DNA of 6,670 nt. Source: CAZJOD01 sp964547525. GTDB lineage: Bacteria > Bacillota > Clostridia > JAAYHZ01. The notes under the pieces were generated by a model. It saw only the letters and a list, made by a program, of their open reading frames with translations, did no database searches and was not told where the DNA came from. Below are positions 6,656 to 6,670 of the stretch, piece after piece. The stretch's first letter is position 1. Each line of letters starts with the position of its first letter. The DNA lies in contig CAZJOD010000186.1 in the NCBI GenBank assembly GCA_964547525.1, positions 1 through 6,670 on the forward strand, read 5' to 3'. Both the position numbers and the translations under genes were made by a program.

Positions 6656-6670
6656 TTAACACATATTTTT

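Overview
The window looks like the chromosome of an AT-rich, low-GC Gram-positive anaerobe, most likely a member of the Clostridia. The grounds are the A/T-ending codon use, strong GGAGG-type ribosome binding sites before every complete gene, extended -10 promoters, and remnants of a Firmicutes-style Rhs core. No ribosomal RNA, tRNA, CRISPR array or intact transposase is visible.

Layout. (1) Positions 1-1168 (+) hold nearly all of a 2-amino-3-ketobutyrate CoA ligase gene (kbl); only the first few codons lie left of the window. (2) Positions 1169-1403 separate it from a convergent gene. They hold a good bidirectional intrinsic terminator and a 38-base GC-rich patch with overlapping SacII/NotI and SmaI/SalI sites that looks like a cloning linker. 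The continuity of the assembly there deserves doubt. (3) Positions 1404-4218 (-) carry three metabolic genes, read in the order metallo-beta-lactamase-fold hydrolase, PfkB-family sugar kinase, then xylose-isomerase-like sugar isomerase/epimerase. The first two are almost fused (5 bases apart, with the kinase ribosome binding site inside the hydrolase gene). The isomerase follows after about 190 bases. (4) Positions 4388-5623 (+) encode a uroporphyrinogen-decarboxylase-like protein, divergent from the hydrolase across a 169-base intergenic region with one plausible extended -10 promoter for each direction. (5) Positions 5624-6670 contain no intact gene. There is a GC-rich, hairpin-rich island (about 5718-5900), a very AT-rich spacer, a start-less C-terminal fragment of a DUF3592-like membrane protein, and a frameshifted tip of an Rhs protein.

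How the genes may work together. Isomerase/epimerase plus PfkB kinase is the usual core of a sugar-catabolic route (isomerise, then phosphorylate). The hydrolase and the URO-D-like protein are of unknown substrate. Their shared divergent control region suggests one small catabolic module of undetermined substrate, but no transporter or regulator is in view. The kbl gene belongs to threonine/glycine metabolism and is probably unrelated. The right end is a gene graveyard typical of the variable region behind an Rhs/toxin-immunity locus.
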